64,000 nucleotides of DNA, from NCBI GenBank assembly GCA_029210645.1, contig JARGFT010000008.1:1-64000 (forward strand), given 5' to 3'. This document shows positions 46,090 to 54,373 of the stretch, piece after piece. How positions within the stretch are numbered: position 1 is the stretch's first letter; every line of letters begins with the position of its first letter. The notes beneath the pieces are model-generated. The model did no database searches and was not told where the DNA came from. It worked only from the letters and a program-made list of their open reading frames with translations. This DNA comes from Anaerosomatales bacterium. GTDB taxonomy: Bacteria > Actinomycetota > Coriobacteriia > Anaerosomatales > SLCP01. The position numbers were made by a program, and so were the translations under genes.

Positions 46090-47013
46090 ATGCCGACGCC
46101 CTCCTCTTCGAGGCGGCGTCTCGGCCGCCCGGCGAACAGCCGGGCGGCCGATGGCGTTGTCAGGAACATGATCCGCCTGAACGGGTGGTCTGCCATCGTC
46201 ATCCTGGCGGCCATCGGCATCTTCCTTGCCTACGGTGGCGCGCGGGCACTCGGCGAGGTCGGGTTCTGGACGCTGGTCACGGGCAGCGAGTGGTACCCGA
46301 CCATCGCCGAGCCCCGCTTCGGCTTCGTGCCGCTGCTCATCGGCTCGGCCGCCGTGACCATCACCGCGATCTTCCTCTCCATGCCGGTGAGCCTCGCGGC
46401 AGCGGTCTTCATCTCCGAGTTCGCCAACAAGCGCGTCAAGGAGGTCGCCAAGTCGATCATCGAGTTCATGGCAGCGGTGCCCTCGGTCGTCTACGGCCTG
46501 ATCGGTATCGCCATCGTGGTCCCGGGGGTCAAGGAGGCGTTCAACCTCGACAGCGGGCTGAACGCGATGAGCGGTGCGATCGTACTCGCCTTCATGATCG
46601 CTCCGACCATCGTGTCGATATCAGAGGACGCGCTGCATGCGGTCCCTAACGATCTGAGACAGGGCTCGCTCGCGCTCGGAAACACGCGCTGGCAGACCAC
46701 GTACAAGGTCGTGCTGCCTTCTGCGTCGTCCGGCGTTCTCGCCGCGGTGATGCTCGGCATGGGCCGGGCGATCGGCGAGACCATGGCGGTGTTGATGCTC
46801 ACCGGCAACGCGGCGAGGATACCCGGTTCGCTCTTCGAGTCGGTCCGTACGATCACCGGCACGATCGCCGCCGAGATGGGCAACGTCGTGCAGGGTGGGC
46901 TGCACCAGTCGGTGCTCTTCACACTCGGGTTGGTGCTCTTCGCCATCACCTTCCTGATCAACCTCGTGGCCGACCTGGTCCTCGAGAAGCAGCGCAGGAG
47001 GTGGCGCCGGTGA
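46090..47013 (+). CDS. pstC: phosphate ABC transporter permease PstC
   Basis: PstC is one of two permeases of the high-affinity phosphate importer. The 307-residue protein has a basic N terminus of about 35 residues and six hydrophobic segments, with the coupling motif around LRQGSLALGNTRWQTTYKVV and the PstC-typical MAAVPSVVYGLIGIAIV and GRAIGETMAVLMLTGNA. A start at ATG 46168 is possible, as it has AGGA just before and would remove most of the basic extension. Confidence 0.92.
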   Translation: MPTPSSSRRRLGRPANSRAADGVVRNMIRLNGWSAIVILAAIGIFLAYGGARALGEVGFWTLVTGSEWYPTIAEPRFGFVPLLIGSAAVTITAIFLSMPVSLAAAVFISEFANKRVKEVAKSIIEFMAAVPSVVYGLIGIAIVVPGVKEAFNLDSGLNAMSGAIVLAFMIAPTIVSISEDALHAVPNDLRQGSLALGNTRWQTTYKVVLPSASSGVLAAVMLGMGRAIGETMAVLMLTGNAARIPGSLFESVRTITGTIAAEMGNVVQGGLHQSVLFTLGLVLFAITFLINLVADLVLEKQRRRWRR

Positions 47014-47867
47014 ACCGGATTAAACGAGCCCGCACAATCCAGACGGTCGCCGTGGGGATCACCGGCGCGGCGGCAGCGTTCATCATCGCAGCTGCGCTCT
47101 TCCTGCTCGTCTACATAGTCGTGCGCGGTGCTCCCGCCATCAGCTGGGAGTTCCTGACCGACGTGCCCCGCAAGCAGATGAAAGAGGGCGGCATCCTCCC
47201 GGCGATCGTCGGGACGCTCGCCCTTACCCTCGGCACCGCGGCGTTCGCGCTGCCGATCGGGGTCGCCGCCGGCATCTACCTCTCGGAATACGCCCCCCGG
47301 GGTCGCAGCACGCGGTTGATCCGCCTGGCCATCAGTAACATGGCGGGTGTTCCCTCGATCGTTTACGGCCTGTTCGGACTCGCGCTCTTCGTTATCCTGC
47401 TCGACCTCGGAAAGTCGATCCTCGCGGGCGCGCTCACGCTCGCGTGCTTGACGCTGCCCGTCATCATCACGGCCACAGAGGAAGCGCTGCGTCAGATCCC
47501 GAGCGACCTGCGCCAGGCCTCGCTCGCACTCGGCGCGACGCGGTGGCGCACGATCTACCGGATCGTGCTGCCGGCGGCAGCGCCGGGTATCGTCACCGGC
47601 TCGATCCTCGGCCTGTCGCGTGCCGCAGGCGAGACCGCCCCCATCCTCTTCACGGCGGCGGTGTACTACAAGCGGCAGATGCCGGACTCGGTCTTTGCCG
47701 ACGTGATGGTGCTGCCGTACCACATATTCATCCTGGCCACCCAGGTCACGGGGCGACCCGACGACATCATCTGGGGAACCGCACTCGTGCTCGTCGGAGG
47801 CGTGACCGCGATCAGCGTGGCCGCCGCGACGTGGCGCTCCATTCAGAGACGGAAGGTGAGATGGTGA
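47010..47867 (+). CDS. pstA: phosphate ABC transporter permease PstA
   Basis: Second permease of the Pst importer, 285 residues from GTG 47010, which overlaps the pstC stop and has AGGAGG at 8 nt. Landmarks are [39 protein letters not shown], the coupling loop [20 protein letters not shown] and [18 protein letters not shown]. Coupled to pstB. Confidence 0.92.
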   Translation: MNRIKRARTIQTVAVGITGAAAAFIIAAALFLLVYIVVRGAPAISWEFLTDVPRKQMKEGGILPAIVGTLALTLGTAAFALPIGVAAGIYLSEYAPRGRSTRLIRLAISNMAGVPSIVYGLFGLALFVILLDLGKSILAGALTLACLTLPVIITATEEALRQIPSDLRQASLALGATRWRTIYRIVLPAAAPGIVTGSILGLSRAAGETAPILFTAAVYYKRQMPDSVFADVMVLPYHIFILATQVTGRPDDIIWGTALVLVGGVTAISVAAATWRSIQRRKVRW

Positions 47868-48658
47868 CCGCACAGTCACATGCCGGCAAGGGAAGCTTCG
47901 ATCTGCACGACGTCTCGGTCACGTACGGCTCGGAGACCGCGATAGCGGGCGTCTCGATGCACATCGAGCCCAATGCCGTGACCGCGCTCATCGGCCCGTC
48001 GGGCTGCGGGAAGTCTACGCTCCTGCGCTGTCTCAACCGCATGAACGATGAGCTCGGCAACGCGACGGTGGGGGGACGCATCCTGCTCGACGGGGTCGAC
48101 GTCTACGACAAGGAGTACGACCCGGTCGAGCTGCGCACCAAGGTGGGGCAGGTCTTCCAGAAGCCGAATCCCTTCCCGATGACGATCTACGACAACGTGG
48201 CGTACGGCCCGAGGACCCAGGGAATCCGCAAACGCAGCGATCTCGACGCGCTCGTCGAGCGCTCGCTCACGCGCGCTGCGCTCTGGGGAGAGGTGAAAAA
48301 GGACCTCAAGAAACACGCGTTCGAGCTCTCCGGAGGCCAGCAGCAGCGTGTCTGCATCGCCCGAGCTCTGGCCACCGAGCCCGAGGTCCTGCTCATGGAC
48401 GAGCCCGCCTCCTCGCTCGACCCGATCTCGACGCAGCAGATCGAGGACACCATCGCCGAGCTGAAGGAGTACGTGACGATCGTCATCGTCACGCACAACA
48501 TGCAGCAGGCTGCCCGCATCTCGGACAAGACCGCATTCATGCTCCGCGAGTCTATGGAGCACCCCGCGTTCCTCGTCGAAGTCGGCGAGACGCGGACGAT
48601 GTTCACCAATCCGGGCGACAAGCGCACCGAGGCCTACATCACCGGGCGCTTCGGTTAG
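47861..48658 (+). CDS. pstB: phosphate ABC transporter ATPase PstB
   Basis: PstB powers phosphate import. ATG 47861 (265 residues) overlaps pstA; GTG 47864 is an alternative. Walker [21 protein letters not shown]-loop [20 protein letters not shown], signature [16 protein letters not shown] and Walker [17 protein letters not shown] are textbook PstB. No phoU follows before the terminator at 48723-48756. Confidence 0.97.
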   Translation: MVTAQSHAGKGSFDLHDVSVTYGSETAIAGVSMHIEPNAVTALIGPSGCGKSTLLRCLNRMNDELGNATVGGRILLDGVDVYDKEYDPVELRTKVGQVFQKPNPFPMTIYDNVAYGPRTQGIRKRSDLDALVERSLTRAALWGEVKKDLKKHAFELSGGQQQRVCIARALATEPEVLLMDEPASSLDPISTQQIEDTIAELKEYVTIVIVTHNMQQAARISDKTAFMLRESMEHPAFLVEVGETRTMFTNPGDKRTEAYITGRFG

Positions 48659-48722
48659 GCCGGAGCGAAGTGCGGCAGGCACGCCCGCCCGCGCTGCGTC
48701 AGGCACATACGACCGGGAAAGC

Positions 48723-48756
48723 AACAGGACGCGCCGAGGGGGAGGCGCGTCCTGTT
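48723..48756 (+). terminator. rho-independent terminator after pstB
   Basis: A perfect 13-bp stem, AACAGGACGCGCC (48723-48735) with GGCGCGTCCTGTT (48744-48756), has an 8-nt loop and a following TATG. It closes the pstSCAB unit. The remainder of 48659-48957 shows no gene. Confidence 0.75.
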
Positions 48757-48895
48757 TATGTTCTGAGCGGCGTTACCCGCCCCTCGAGGGGGGAGGAGAG
48801 AAGCGGGTCGCCTGCTCTGCCGATTATGCAAGCAACGAGCGTGCCACACTCGTGGAGGAGACTCGGGTTTCCGTGCACTGCTCGGAAGTATGCAC

Positions 48896-48924
48896 TTCAC
48901 GCGCGCTGGGCCTCGCAGTAGGGT
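48896..48924 (+). promoter_or_regulatory. candidate promoter for the methyltransferase gene
   Basis: TTCACG (48896-48901), 17 nt, TAGGGT (48919-48924), 34 nt upstream of the ATG at 48958. Weak -35, found by eye. Confidence 0.3.
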
Positions 48925-48957
48925 ATGAGCAATGCGTGACCACGGCGAAGGGAACCC

Positions 48958-49542
48958 ATGGCGCACCTCAAGTTCGATCCCGCCAAGCTCGAGAAACTCA
49001 ACGACCCGGGCCGTCTCGAGACGCTCAGACCCGATGCGATGTGGGCGGCGTTCGGAGTCGAGGCTCCGGCGGTGCTGGTCGAGATCGGGGCCGGAACGGG
49101 TCTGTTCGCGGCCGAGTTCTCCAAGCGCGCGCCCGGTGCGACCGTCTACGCGGCGGACATGTCGGACCAGATGATCGACTGGATGCGGCAGTACCGCCCC
49201 GAGGTCGCGGACGGGTGTGTGGCCCCGGTCCGCTCCGAGGAGAGCGCGGTGCCCCTGGAAGACGACATCGCCGATGGTGTCTACATGATCAATCTGCATC
49301 ACGAGCTTGCCGAGCCGGCGGCAATCTATGTCGAGGCGTACCGGATGCTACGGCCGGGTGGCCGGGTGCTCGTCGTCGACTGGGCTCCGGCGGACACTCC
49401 CAAGGGCCCGCCGCTCCGGGTGCGCGCGACTACCGAGGACCTCGTCTCCCACCTCGAGCGTGCCGGTTTCGCCGGCGTGGCCGTCCACGACATCCTGCCG
49501 TGGCACAGCGTTGTCTCCGCCGGTAAGGAGGGAGGGATCTGA
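48958..49542 (+). CDS. class I SAM-dependent methyltransferase
   Basis: The 194-residue protein has the SAM-binding motif I VLVEIGAGTGLFAAEF (about 39-54), motif II acidic YAADMSDQMIDWM, YMINLHHELAEP and the post-motif GGRVLVVDWAPADTPKGPP. It is of the ubiE/Methyltransf_11 kind, with substrate unknown. ATG 48958 is preceded by AAGGGAA. It is coupled to the next acetyltransferase gene by one base (TGATG). Confidence 0.83.
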   Translation: MAHLKFDPAKLEKLNDPGRLETLRPDAMWAAFGVEAPAVLVEIGAGTGLFAAEFSKRAPGATVYAADMSDQMIDWMRQYRPEVADGCVAPVRSEESAVPLEDDIADGVYMINLHHELAEPAAIYVEAYRMLRPGGRVLVVDWAPADTPKGPPLRVRATTEDLVSHLERAGFAGVAVHDILPWHSVVSAGKEGGI

Positions 49543-50036
49543 TGGATGTCGTCATTCGCGATGCAGAGCCGGGTGATGCGCAGGCGATCGCGGACATCTA
49601 CAACCCCTACGTGACCGGGTCGGTCGCCACCTTTCACACAGAGCCGGTCGATGAGGCCGAGCGCCTGCAGTGGCTCATCGGTCACGATGCCCTCCATCCC
49701 GTGCTGGTCGCAGTCGGCGGCGGGGAGGTCGTCGGGTGGGGTTCGCTGACGCAGTGGGCGTCGCGTCCGGCATGGCGCCGCACCGTCGAGGTGTCGACCT
49801 ACGTCTCACTCGACCATCGGGGAGAGGGCATCGGTCGCCAGCTCATGGACGCGCTTATCGAGCGCGCCTCGGGCGCCGGTCACCACGTGGTCATGGCGCA
49901 GGTGGTCGCCGGCAACGAGGCGAGCCTGGCGATGGGCGAGCGGACCGGCTTCGAGCGCGTCGGCCTGCTCAAGGAGGTGGGTCACAAGTTCGGGGCCTAC
50001 CACGACATCGTGCTTTTGCAGAGGATCCTTCCGTAG
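49542..50036 (+). CDS. GNAT family N-acetyltransferase, phosphinothricin-acetyltransferase-like
   Basis: The 164-residue protein opens IRDAEPGDAQAIADIYNPYV and has FHTEPVDEAERLQWL, the EVSTYVSLDHRGEGIGRQLM acetyl-CoA loop and VVAGNEASLAMGERTGFERV, the pattern of Pat/YwnH enzymes. Those acetylate small amines such as methionine sulfoximine, phosphinothricin or amino acids; the natural substrate here is not known. Confidence 0.85.
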   Translation: MDVVIRDAEPGDAQAIADIYNPYVTGSVATFHTEPVDEAERLQWLIGHDALHPVLVAVGGGEVVGWGSLTQWASRPAWRRTVEVSTYVSLDHRGEGIGRQLMDALIERASGAGHHVVMAQVVAGNEASLAMGERTGFERVGLLKEVGHKFGAYHDIVLLQRILP

Positions 50037-50118
50037 ACGGCGCGTTTCCCATCCTCGGCGCGGGTACATACGCATGGCGCATACCGCACGTGACTGACCG
50101 GGAACGGGGAGGATGCTC

Positions 50119-50592
50119 GTGGATGACGAACGCGTGGAACTGACGGAAGGCCAGCGTGCTCCCGAGATCGCTGCCACTGTCACCGGTGCTGGCGCGTTCC
50201 GCCTCTCCGACCAGCGGGGATCGTGGGTCGTCCTCTACTTCTACCCGCGGGCGAACACCCCGGGTTGAACCCACGAGGCCAAGGACTTCCAGGAGCACAA
50301 GGCAGCCCTGGAGGCCCTCGACGCCCTCGTGGTGGGCGTGAGCGCTGACAAGCCCGAGGTCCAGCAGCGGTTCATCGACACGTTCGACTTGACCTTCCCG
50401 ATGATCTCGGACACTGACAGGAGGATCATCGAGGCGTATGGCACGCGCAAGGTCCTGGGTGTGACGGCCGAGCGGACGACGTTTCTCATCGACCCCGAGG
50501 GTCGTATCGCCCGCGTCTGGCGCAAGGTCAAGGTGCAAGGACATACGGATGACGTTCTCGCGGAGATAGAACGGCGTCGCGGCGCGGAGTAG
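50119..50592 (+). CDS. predicted selenocysteine-containing BCP-type peroxiredoxin
   Basis: A thiol peroxidase reducing hydroperoxides. Reading through the in-frame TGA at 50266-50268 gives a single 157-residue protein of normal BCP/PrxQ length, with VVLYFYPRANTPG before and THEAKDFQEHKAAL after. The TGA (residue 50) replaces the peroxidatic cysteine of the TPGCT motif, so it most likely encodes selenocysteine. A hairpin at 50286-50314 fits a bacterial SECIS. GTG 50119 is 6 nt after GGGAGG; ATG 50113 touches it. A nonsense mutation cannot be ruled out without relatives, but both halves are conserved. Confidence 0.85.
50286..50314 (+). promoter_or_regulatory. candidate bacterial SECIS element
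   Basis: CTTCCAGG (50286-50293) pairs with CCTGGAGG (50307-50314), giving 8 bp including one G-T pair around a 13-nt loop that begins AG. The loop starts 25 nt after the UGA, inside the 16-37 nt range of bacterial SECIS elements, and a G is among the first two loop bases. Folding was by eye. Confidence 0.55.
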
Positions 50593-50603
50593 GGGTGAGA
50601 ACG

Positions 50604-50987
50604 ATGGCAAGCAGCACCGGTGCGGTCGTGGCCCGGGTCGTGGCACTGCTTCTCAGCGTGGTGTGGGGGTTCTTCGTCGCCTTCAACGTCGTCTTCTCCG
50701 ACGTCTTCGGCGTGGGCGACATGGTCGGCGCGATCGGTTTCGTCGCGGGTGCCTACGCGCTCCTCGGCCTACTCTTCGGCCTGGCGGGGCCACGCACCGG
50801 CTGGAGGTGGATGTGGTGGCTGAGCGCGCCGGGTGTGCTGCTCGTCTTTCTCGGGCTCTTCGACAACGTGGGCCGCGCGCTCTACCACGCAGCGGTCATC
50901 GCGGCGCTCATGGCCGGATCGGCGTTCGGTGGGTGGCTCGGAGCATGGGTCCGGGGCCGGTTCAGTCGCGGGCCAGCCACTCCCTGA
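50604..50987 (+). CDS. small membrane protein of unknown function
   Basis: I do not recognise the family. The 127-residue product has four hydrophobic segments (about 8-28, 38-60, 69-85 and 92-117) and a short basic tail. ATG 50604 lies 8 nt after AGGGG and 11 nt after the peroxiredoxin stop, so the two may be co-transcribed. Its last 26 nt overlap the end of thrC on the other strand. Confidence 0.7.
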   Translation: MASSTGAVVARVVALLLSVVWGFFVAFNVVFSDVFGVGDMVGAIGFVAGAYALLGLLFGLAGPRTGWRWMWWLSAPGVLLVFLGLFDNVGRALYHAAVIAALMAGSAFGGWLGAWVRGRFSRGPATP

Positions 50988-52512
50988 CCGCACCCTCGAT
51001 GCCCTCGCGACCGGCGTCCACCACGCCGGTGAATCGCTCGGCGGCATCGTCGAGTTCGGCGAGCGCGCGCGGCGCACAAGCACCCTCTGGGGCCATGCGC
51101 TGCACCTCTGCCAGCAGCTGGACGCCGGTGAGCGACGCCACATCGGCGGGCAGAGCGTCCGCGTACGGGATGCCGCGCAACGCCTTGTACACGTCGGTCC
51201 CGAACTTCGCCCAGTGCGCGGTCGAGACCACGAGCACCGGGTTGACGTCGCGCAGCCGCTCGGCGACCTCCCACGCGACCGCGGTGTGCGGGTCGAGCAG
51301 GTAGCCGTACTCGCCGCACACGCGCCTGATGCACGCGAGCGACTCGTCGTTGGTGACCGAGTCCGCCGCGAAGTGCTCGCGAACGTGGTGGAATGTCTCG
51401 CGGTCCACCGTGAAGCGGCCTTCGGCGCGCAGCGAGGCCATCCATCCCGCGGTGCGCTCCGCGTCACGCGTCAGCTCGTAGAGCTGCCGCTCGAGGTTGC
51501 TCGAGATCAGGATGTCCATGCTCGGGCTCGGCGTGGTGACGAAGTCACGCTCTGAGATGTCGTATACGCCGGTGGCGATGAAGTCGGCAAGCACACGGTT
51601 CTCGTTGGCGGCGCAGATCAGGCGCCCGATCGGCACCCCGATGCGCTTGGCGTAGTACGCGCCGAGTATGTTGCCGAAGTTGCCCGTGGGCACGCACACG
51701 TCCATAGGCCGGCCGGCCACCACTCCGCCGCTCGTCACCAGGTCGGCGTAGGCGCTGACGTAGTAGGCGATCTGCGGCAGCAAGCGGCCCCAGTTGATCG
51801 AGTTGGCCGAGGAGAGGAGAAGGTCGTGGTGTTCGCGCAGCTCGGCCGAGAACCCTTCGTCTCCGAAAGCAGCCTTGACGGCGTTCTGGCAGTCGTCGAA
51901 GTTGCCCCGGACGCCGAAGACCCCGACGTTGTCGCCGGCCTGCGTGACCATCTGCTTGCGCTGCAGGTCGCTCACGCCCTCTGCGGGGTAGAAGACCACG
52001 ATGCCGGTGTGCGGCCGGTCGGCGAAGCCGTCGAGTGCCGCCTTGCCGGTGTCGCCCGAGGTGGCCACGAGGATGAGGAAGTCCTCGGCAAGCGTGCCCA
52101 CGGCCTGCTTGGCGGCGATGGCCTCGGAGAAGAAGAGCGGCATGCACTGGAGCGCCATGTCCTTGAACGCGCTGGTCGGGCCGTGCCAGAGCTCGAGCAC
52201 GTGCGTGCCGGCGACGACCTCGGTGACCGGCGCGATGCGCGGGTCGGCCCACTGGGAGCCATACGCATCGCGCATGAGGGCTGCCACGCGCCCGGCTTCC
52301 ACGTCCACGCCGAAGCGGCTGAAGAGGTCCGCCGCCCGCTGCCAGTAGGGGAGCGTGGCGTAGGCGAGGATCTCCTCGAGAGAGAGCGACGGCAGCGCAT
52401 CGGGGACGTAGAGCCCGCCGCCGGGCGCGATGCCCGCGACGACCACGTCGCTGAAGGTGGGGTGCGAGCGGTCGGTCCCGCGCGTGTCGTGGTAGGTGAT
52501 CACGTGAGCCAT
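50962..52512 (-). CDS. thrC: threonine synthase
   Basis: ThrC converts O-phosphohomoserine to threonine with pyridoxal phosphate. From ATG 52512 (516 residues) the N terminus is YHDTRGTDRSHPTFSDVVVAG-like (TRGTDRSHPTFSDVV). The PLP lysine is in GPTSAFKDMALQ and ATSGDTGKAALDGFAD with PTGNFGNILGAYYAKRIG bind the cofactor. It is the longer class (about 500 residues) with a C-terminal extension. Its tail overlaps the membrane-protein gene. No regulatory element was seen upstream. Confidence 0.94.
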   Translation of the reverse strand: MAHVITYHDTRGTDRSHPTFSDVVVAGIAPGGGLYVPDALPSLSLEEILAYATLPYWQRAADLFSRFGVDVEAGRVAALMRDAYGSQWADPRIAPVTEVVAGTHVLELWHGPTSAFKDMALQCMPLFFSEAIAAKQAVGTLAEDFLILVATSGDTGKAALDGFADRPHTGIVVFYPAEGVSDLQRKQMVTQAGDNVGVFGVRGNFDDCQNAVKAAFGDEGFSAELREHHDLLLSSANSINWGRLLPQIAYYVSAYADLVTSGGVVAGRPMDVCVPTGNFGNILGAYYAKRIGVPIGRLICAANENRVLADFIATGVYDISERDFVTTPSPSMDILISSNLERQLYELTRDAERTAGWMASLRAEGRFTVDRETFHHVREHFAADSVTNDESLACIRRVCGEYGYLLDPHTAVAWEVAERLRDVNPVLVVSTAHWAKFGTDVYKALRGIPYADALPADVASLTGVQLLAEVQRMAPEGACAPRALAELDDAAERFTGVVDAGREGIEGAVREWLARD

Positions 52513-52553
52513 GCGAGCATGATACCCGACCGGCGCTCTCGCCGGCGATGGCG

Positions 52554-53087
52554 CTACTCGTGCTGGAACTCCTCGTCGAGCATCTCCATGAGCAGGCCGT
52601 CGCGCCACTGGCCGTCTGGGCCGCGCTCGTAGCGTCGCATGATACCGACCGGCCGGAATCCGACCTTCTCGTAGGCGCGGATGGCGTTGGCGTTCTTCGC
52701 CGCGGGGTCGATGCTGATGCGGTGATGTCCCCGCACCTCGAAGAGGTAGCGTGCGAGGGTTCGCAGCGCATCCGGGCCGAGCCCCCGGCCCGAGTACGGC
52801 GCCAGCACGACGATGTCGATGCCCGCGGACCGGTAGTCGGGGTCGGTCTCCTCGCTGTAGAGGATCGCTCCGACCAGCGAGTCGCCGACGTCGATCGCAA
52901 GCCCGGTCGAACGTTCCTCGGTCAGCCAGCGTCTGACTTTGTCGGGCTCCGTTCCCCACCAGGGGGCGGCACTCTCGTCCGCCGGCACTGCCTCGGCGAG
53001 CAGTTCGACATCGCTCTCCTCCAGCGGCCGCAGGGTGACCCGCTCTCCGTGCAGGACCGGTGGCGCGGGTGTTGGTGAATCTGTCAT
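52554..53087 (-). CDS. GNAT family N-acetyltransferase, RimJ/RimL-like
   Basis: The 177-residue product has GERVTLRPLEESDVELLAEA, ADESAAPWWG, LAPYSGRGLGPDALRTLARY as the acetyl-CoA loop and NANAIRAYEKVGFRPVGIMR. The pattern suits RimJ/RimL and aminoglycoside 6'-acetyltransferase-like enzymes; substrate unknown. It is 41 nt upstream of thrC on the same strand and may share its message. Confidence 0.82.
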   Translation of the reverse strand: MTDSPTPAPPVLHGERVTLRPLEESDVELLAEAVPADESAAPWWGTEPDKVRRWLTEERSTGLAIDVGDSLVGAILYSEETDPDYRSAGIDIVVLAPYSGRGLGPDALRTLARYLFEVRGHHRISIDPAAKNANAIRAYEKVGFRPVGIMRRYERGPDGQWRDGLLMEMLDEEFQHE

Positions 53088-53161
53088 GGAGACCTCCCGG
53101 AGGTACGGTGATCCACAAGTCGATGGTGTACGCTTCTTCTGTACCCGAGAAGGGAAGTGAT

Positions 53162-54343
53162 GTGGTGCGCTACTGCGTGATCATCCTCGACGGCGCGGCC
53201 GGCTGGCCCCATCCCGATTACGGTGGACGGACGACGCTCCAGGCGGCATCCACGCCCAATCTCGACCGCCTGACACGTGAGGGGATGCTCGGTCTTGCAC
53301 AGACCGTTCCTGAGGGTACGGAACCCTCCTCCTCGGCAGCGTGCACCTCGATCCTCGGATACGACCCGGTTGCCGACTACGTGGGACGCGGGGCGATCGA
53401 GGCCGCGAGCATGGGCATCGACCTTGCGCCCGATGAGGTGGCGCTCAGGCTGAACCTCGTGACGCTCACGGGCGGGGTCATGGCGAGCTACGCGGCCGGA
53501 CACATACCCACCGGGGACTCGCGGGCACTCGTCACCGAGATAGCATCGCACCTCGATGACGACGTCTTCCGGCTCTATCCCGGGATCGCCTACCGCCACA
53601 TACTCGTCGTCAAGGGCCATCCAGAGCTGCTCGAGGCGCGCTACACCCCGCCTCACGACATCTCCGACAAGCAGTTCGCCGAGCATCTTCCCGCAGGCCC
53701 GGGTGTCGATCTGCTGCTGGACTACATGGATCGCGCCCGCCCGATCATCGCCGCGAGCGCCGTCACTGCTGCCCGCGCTGCGGCCGGGGTCGCTCCCACG
53801 GACGTGTGGCCGTTCTGGCCGGGCCAGGCGCCCGGTGGGATCGAGACTTTTGCCGAGCGCCGGGGCGTGCGGGCTGCGTTGACCTCCGGCGTGGACCTGC
53901 TCAACGGGCTTGCGGTCCTCTTCGGTATCGAGCGGCTCCAGATCGCCGGTGTGACCGACGGTCCGGACACCGACTATGCCGCCCAGGCGATCGGGGCGCT
54001 TGTGGCGCTCGAAGAGCACGATGTCGTGATCGTGCACGTCGAGTCGCCCGACGAGGCGGGACACTCGGGCGACACCGAAGCCAAGATCGCCGCCGTGGAG
54101 GCCATCGACCGCGAGGTCGTCGGCCGCATCGCCGGCTCCGCGGACGACCTGCGCATCCTCGCGATGCCCGACCACCCTACGCCCATCGAGCTCAAGACCC
54201 ACTGCGGCGAGCCGGTGCCGTTCGTGTTGCACGGGCCGGGCGTCACGGGCAATGGTGCCGAGGCCTTCGACGAAGCGGCGGCGGGAGGTACCGGGCTCGT
54301 CGTCGAACCCGGTCACGGGGTCATGGACCTGCTGCTTCGTTAG
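53162..54343 (+). CDS. apgM: cofactor-independent phosphoglycerate mutase, archaeal type (ApgM)
   Basis: This enzyme interconverts 3- and 2-phosphoglycerate. GTG 53162 (393 residues) has AAGGGA 6 nt before; the longer frame upstream overlaps the GNAT gene and is not conserved. Metal-binding and catalytic blocks: CVIILDGAAGWPHPDYGGRT with TPNLDRLTREGMLGLAQTVP, the active-site Ser cluster GTEPSSSAACTSILGYDP, HVESPDEAGHSGD and AMPDHPTPIELKTH. It is the short archaeal-type form, not the about 510-residue GpmI. Confidence 0.92.
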   Translation: MVRYCVIILDGAAGWPHPDYGGRTTLQAASTPNLDRLTREGMLGLAQTVPEGTEPSSSAACTSILGYDPVADYVGRGAIEAASMGIDLAPDEVALRLNLVTLTGGVMASYAAGHIPTGDSRALVTEIASHLDDDVFRLYPGIAYRHILVVKGHPELLEARYTPPHDISDKQFAEHLPAGPGVDLLLDYMDRARPIIAASAVTAARAAAGVAPTDVWPFWPGQAPGGIETFAERRGVRAALTSGVDLLNGLAVLFGIERLQIAGVTDGPDTDYAAQAIGALVALEEHDVVIVHVESPDEAGHSGDTEAKIAAVEAIDREVVGRIAGSADDLRILAMPDHPTPIELKTHCGEPVPFVLHGPGVTGNGAEAFDEAAAGGTGLVVEPGHGVMDLLLR

Positions 54344-54373
54344 CGCTCGCCCACGGCGACCGGCGGTCTACTC

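Noticed and set aside
50113..50268. Peroxiredoxin gene as a pseudogene or frameshift
   Set aside because: The only stop in frame is a TGA exactly at the catalytic cysteine, both halves are conserved in the same frame, and a SECIS-like hairpin follows.
52513..53118. N-terminal extension of threonine synthase
   Set aside because: The extra frame overlaps the separate GNAT gene and its sequence has no resemblance to the enzyme; ATG 52512 gives the usual N terminus.
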